DNA of 9,526 nt, from assembly GCA_003647375.1 (NCBI GenBank), contig QMMS01000175.1, positions 1 through 9,526 of the forward strand, written 5' to 3'. Numbering within the stretch: position 1 is the stretch's first letter; the number at the start of each line of letters is the position of its first letter. The notes under the pieces were generated by a model that worked only from the letters and a program-made list of their open reading frames with translations, was not told where the DNA came from and searched no databases. The translations under genes and the position numbers were made by a program. This stretch comes from Deltaproteobacteria bacterium (GTDB lineage Bacteria > Desulfobacterota > Desulfobacteria > Desulfobacterales > B30-G6). Below are positions 7,549-9,526 of this stretch, in pieces.

Positions 7549-7839
7549 ATGGCGGACCCGATACGACTACCGAACCGTACGCCAAAAGATCTTTCTACGG
7601 CAAAGGTTACGCGAACAGCCCAACAGAAATTCAAGAGGCGGCAGAAAAGGGAAAAGTGGAATCAAGACATGCGGCATCCGTCAAACAAGGAGCAGGGAAG
7701 GTCGCCCATGAACCGCAATGATTCAGGCATGGCCGTCCAGAATTCGAATAAAAAGAAAGTTACTAAAAGGGCTTTACGGGACAGATCTGCCGGCAAACCT
7801 GATCGCGACCAGGGAAACGTTATCGACATCCGCGTTTAG
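7549..7839 (+). CDS. Small, highly basic protein of unknown function
   Basis: I do not recognise this 96-residue product. It is strongly basic, with about 26 Lys or Arg residues, including FKRRQKREK (28-36) and NKKKVTKR near the middle. It has no Cys, no membrane segment and no signal peptide, and it looks largely unstructured. The last residues, NVIDIRV, are the only compact hydrophobic patch and could be a short docking strand (inference). GCGGGGG at 7535-7541 gives a 7-nt spacing to the ATG. It lies between fliA and a membrane protein gene that begins 26 nt after its stop, in the same direction, so it is probably co-expressed with flagellar genes. A nucleic-acid-binding or partner-binding role is possible. 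A chance reading frame is less likely given the start signal and tight packing. Confidence 0.65.
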   Translation: MADPIRLPNRTPKDLSTAKVTRTAQQKFKRRQKREKWNQDMRHPSNKEQGRSPMNRNDSGMAVQNSNKKKVTKRALRDRSAGKPDRDQGNVIDIRV

Positions 7840-7865
7840 CCTATAGATTGAAAGAAGGAGTTAGG

Positions 7866-8417
7866 ATGAACCTATCCATGCATGACCTATTATTGCTATC
7901 GCTGCAGTTTTTCTACGCCTTCGGCGGACTGATCCTTATGGGTTCGCTGATATTCAACATCATGAAGAATCAGGCACTGGTCAATGAAAAGCGACTTCGG
8001 TTTGAACAGGATTTTGATGTGGAACTGACTTCGCAGTTGGCAGAACAACAGTTCAAGGTTCCCTTGGGCATCAGGCATGCAGGGGCAATAAAGGATACCG
8101 TCCATCATCGTGAAGTCCATAAAACAAACAGCGGAGCGTCCGGGACATTACCAGGGTCCGGGATAACCGAGGATGATATCCCCCTGAAGGAGCGGCCGGT
8201 TCCTGTGCGTGAAAATGTCATCGGACAGGGTAAGGTGAGTCGCTACAGGGTAGCTGCCGGCTTGGCGGCCAGGGGCTTCAATGCCAAAGATATCCGGCAT
8301 CGGGTGGGGCTCCCTCAATGTGAAATCGACCTGATTGCAAGCATCCATGACACGTTTGCGAAGGGACGCTGGGAAGCGCATCAATCGATGCTGGATGCGA
8401 TCGATTCGGGTCTTTGA
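7866..8417 (+). CDS. DUF2802-like membrane protein, SwrB-like in architecture and position
   Basis: A 183-residue protein with an N-terminal membrane helix at about 7-31, a short charged helical stretch at about 34-64, a low-complexity linker at about 70-120, and a C-terminal helix-turn-helix-like segment at about 124-160 (SRYRVAAGLAARGFNAKDI, then GLPQCEIDLI). A one-helix anchor plus a small C-terminal HTH is the arrangement of DUF2802 proteins found near flagellar/chemotaxis genes in proteobacteria, and of Bacillus SwrB, encoded just after sigD and known to promote export-gate assembly. Homology to either was not tested. ATG 7866 has AGGAG at 7856-7860; a TTG at 7848 would put that Shine-Dalgarno sequence inside the gene, so it is rejected. 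A DNA-binding role is uncertain because the segment would be tethered to the membrane. Confidence 0.75.
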   Translation: MNLSMHDLLLLSLQFFYAFGGLILMGSLIFNIMKNQALVNEKRLRFEQDFDVELTSQLAEQQFKVPLGIRHAGAIKDTVHHREVHKTNSGASGTLPGSGITEDDIPLKERPVPVRENVIGQGKVSRYRVAAGLAARGFNAKDIRHRVGLPQCEIDLIASIHDTFAKGRWEAHQSMLDAIDSGL

Positions 8418-8483
8418 ATAGCGTATCAATCTGTAAATAGTATAAATCGGACAGTATACGGGTAGGCAAGAAAGGGGCCTCTC

Positions 8484-8496
8484 GGCAAATTTTGCC
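8484..8496 (+). other. Short palindrome in the gap before flgF
   Basis: GGCAAA (8484-8489) and TTTGCC (8491-8496) are symmetric around T8490. It lies 66 nt after the stop of the SwrB-like gene. As RNA it would form only a 4-5 bp stem with a TGTTTC tail, so it would be a weak terminator at best. The wider gap of 222 bases (8418-8639) otherwise holds the flgF promoter, the AGTATA repeats and the TTGATAT inverted repeat, and I see no further gene in it. Confidence 0.25.
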
Positions 8497-8547
8497 TGTT
8501 TCAGGAGAACTGGGGATGAATATACAGCAATATTTTATTATAACCAA

Positions 8548-8575
8548 TTGATATATATTTAGAATTGCATATCAA
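8548..8575 (+). promoter_or_regulatory. TTGATAT inverted repeat upstream of the flgF promoter
   Basis: TTGATAT (8548-8554) and ATATCAA (8569-8575) are perfect inverted copies separated by 14 nt. They end 5 nt before the -24 element. The centre is about 45 bp upstream of the expected transcription start, closer than most enhancer sites. It is a candidate regulator or IHF-type site in an AT-rich tract. A 7-bp match in AT-rich DNA can also arise by chance. Confidence 0.3.
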
Positions 8576-8580
8576 CACTG

Positions 8581-8597
8581 TTGGCTCACAATTTGCA
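8581..8597 (+). promoter_or_regulatory. Sigma-54 (-24/-12) promoter of flgF
   Basis: TTGGCTC (8581-8587), five bases ACAAT, then TTGCA (8593-8597) fit the sigma-54 consensus TGGCAC-N5-TTGC with one mismatch. The diagnostic GG (8583-8584) and GC (8595-8596) are exactly 10 nt apart. Transcription would start near 8607, giving a leader of about 33 nt to the flgF ATG. Rod genes are sigma-54 targets in many polarly flagellated proteobacteria, and such promoters need an NtrC-type activator. No activator gene lies in this window. Confidence 0.82.
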
Positions 8598-8639
8598 TTA
8601 ATTTGGGCATACAGTATAATTCGGATAAGGAGATCATGG

Positions 8640-9398
8640 ATGTCGGATGCGGTGTATAGTGCAACTGCAGGTGCTTTGATTCAGCAATATCGGCTGGATA
8701 TTTTGTCCAACAATCTGGCCAATGTTAATACGGTTGGTTTCAAGGAGGACCGAACCTATTTCCAACTCCTCGAAACAGAGACCATGGAGCTACCCGGATC
8801 AGATGTAGATGCAAGACCCTATATAGCACCGATCTTGTCGGGTGATCCGTCGCTGGAATACTATGTCAAATTTACCCAGGGCTCCCTGCGTCAGACTGGA
8901 AATCCGCTTGATCTGGCTATTGAAGGTGATGGCTTTTTCAATGTCCAAACCCCCGAGGGTGTCAAGTACACGCGTAATGGAAATTTTATGCTTGGGGAGA
9001 ATGGTCTTTTGATGACCCCGGAAGGATATCCTGTGCTGGGCCAGGGTGGCAACATTCAGTTGGAGGAAGAGGGGCCCATTACCATCGACAGGGAGGGCAA
9101 CATAGAGGTGGACGGCAGTACGGTTGGTTCTATCCGTGTTACACGCTTTCCCGATTCCCAGAACCTCCAGAAGGTGGGGGAATCGCTTTTTAGGGCATTG
9201 GACAATGGTGCATCGGCAATACCGTCCGAAAATTTTGCGATGATGCAGGGCTATGTCGAGCTTGCCAATGTAGACCCTGTCAGGGGCATGGTGGAGATGA
9301 TTGAAGCCCTGAGGGTTTTTGAAGCTTACCAAAAAATACTGGAGACACTTGATGAGGTGGATTCACAAGCTGTTGGGGAAGTGGGTGTGGTGGCCTGA
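8640..9398 (+). CDS. flgF: Flagellar basal-body rod protein FlgF
   Basis: FlgF is an exported proximal-rod subunit of the flagellar axial family. The 252-residue product has the N-terminal axial motif LDILSNNLANVNTVGFK (19-35), the family core with GNPLDLAIEGDGFF (87-100) and YTRNGNF (110-116), and a C-terminal helix GMVEMIEALRVFEAYQKI (216-233) for packing in the rod. Length and spacing fit FlgF better than FlgG, which is usually slightly longer and would be expected next. As with other axial proteins, no cleavable signal peptide is seen. The ATG at 8640 has AAGGAG at 8627-8632 (7-nt spacing). A TTG at 8565 in the same frame would make the coding region include the sigma-54 promoter and add a non-family extension, so it is rejected. 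Confidence 0.92.
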   Translation: MSDAVYSATAGALIQQYRLDILSNNLANVNTVGFKEDRTYFQLLETETMELPGSDVDARPYIAPILSGDPSLEYYVKFTQGSLRQTGNPLDLAIEGDGFFNVQTPEGVKYTRNGNFMLGENGLLMTPEGYPVLGQGGNIQLEEEGPITIDREGNIEVDGSTVGSIRVTRFPDSQNLQKVGESLFRALDNGASAIPSENFAMMQGYVELANVDPVRGMVEMIEALRVFEAYQKILETLDEVDSQAVGEVGVVA

Positions 9399-9404
9399 TA
9401 ATTA

Positions 9405-9437
9405 AAGGGTTCAAGGGTTCGAGGATCCAAGGGTTCG
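9405..9437 (+). repeat. AAGGGTTC direct repeats downstream of flgF
   Basis: AAGGGTTC occurs at 9405-9412, 9413-9420 and 9429-9436, the last two extended to AAGGGTTCGAGG. On the opposite strand these read GAACCCTT, so they resemble the AACCC units at 9488-9526 in inverted orientation. GGGTTCG at 9415-9421 or 9431-9437 is the exact complement of CGAACCC at 9486-9492, and GGTG/CACC plus CTG/CAG (9440-9447 with 9463-9469) could pair inside. The whole 9405-9492 stretch may therefore fold as one long imperfect hairpin. Confidence 0.6.
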
Positions 9438-9487
9438 AGGGTGGCTGACGGCTTATGGCAGACAGCACCGCGGCAAATAACCCAACG

Positions 9488-9526
9488 AACCCAATAAACC
9501 CAATAAACCCAATAAACCCAATAAAC
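9488..9526 (+). repeat. AACCCAATA 9-bp tandem repeat, running off the window
   Basis: Four exact copies of AACCCAATA occupy 9488-9496, 9497-9505, 9506-9514 and 9515-9523. A fifth copy starts at 9524 and is cut by the window end. The same 9-bp unit makes up the fliQ-fliR spacer at 332-366. No coding signal is seen between flgF and the window end (9399-9526), so this is an intergenic array of unknown total length. Confidence 0.85.

Larger units (their letters stand above)
8439..8625 (+). repeat. Direct repeats of an AGTATA..CGG motif around the flgF promoter
   Basis: AGTATAAATCGGA (8439-8451) and AGTATAATTCGGA (8613-8625) match at 12 of 13 positions. A third, shorter copy AGTATACGG lies at 8453-8461. 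The two outer copies bracket the sigma-54 promoter, one about 170 bp upstream of the likely transcription start and one in the 5' leader. They could be binding sites for an enhancer-binding protein or another regulator. The match is seen directly; the role is inferred. Confidence 0.4.

Noticed and set aside
8516..8551. 11-codon frame (MNIQQYFIITN) after a GGAG in the leader region before flgF.
   Set aside because: It lies upstream of the sigma-54 promoter, so it would not be on the flgF transcript; too short to support as a gene or leader peptide.
8799..9332. 177-residue minus-strand open frame opposite flgF.
   Set aside because: Fully explained by the conserved flgF coding sequence on the other strand.

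Overview
The window is a flagellar gene cluster with every gene on the + strand. The layout (fliQ, fliR, flhB, flhA, flhF, flhG, fliA, two small accessory genes, flgF) and the moderate base composition best fit a deltaproteobacterium of the Desulfobacterota type. The species cannot be named from this sequence alone. Three observations support that placement: an FlhF/FlhG pair sits next to the export-gate genes, fliA follows flhG, and a sigma-54-type promoter precedes flgF.

Region 1 (about 65-4405) encodes the inner-membrane export gate of the flagellar type III secretion apparatus: FliQ, FliR, the substrate-switch protein FlhB and the large gate protein FlhA. Region 2 (4395-6610) encodes the FlhF GTPase and the FlhG/FleN MinD-type ATPase, which set flagellar position and number. 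Genes are packed tightly: fliR/flhB and flhF/flhG share a single base between stop and start, and flhA/flhF overlap by 11 bp, which suggests translational coupling. The exceptions are the fliQ-fliR spacer, which is a 9-bp tandem repeat, and the flhB-flhA spacer, which holds a perfect 10-bp palindrome against the flhA ribosome binding site.

Region 3 (6673-8417) has the sigma-28 factor FliA, a 96-residue very basic protein of unknown function, and a one-helix membrane protein with a C-terminal helix-turn-helix-like segment. The last resembles DUF2802 proteins and, by position and architecture, Bacillus SwrB. A perfect 12-bp inverted repeat with a 41-nt interior starts 3 nt after the fliA stop. 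Region 4 (8418-9526) starts a separate transcription unit: a well-spaced -24/-12 promoter, short repeated motifs around it, the rod gene flgF, and a repeat-rich tail where the 9-bp AACCCAATA repeat reappears and runs off the window.

Together the genes build the export gate, place and count flagella, provide the late-gene sigma factor and start rod assembly. The core system is well known. The less expected points are NPTQ in place of NPTH in FlhB, divergent interaction motifs in FlhF and FlhG, the two-gene cassette after fliA, and the non-coding repeats and palindromes.
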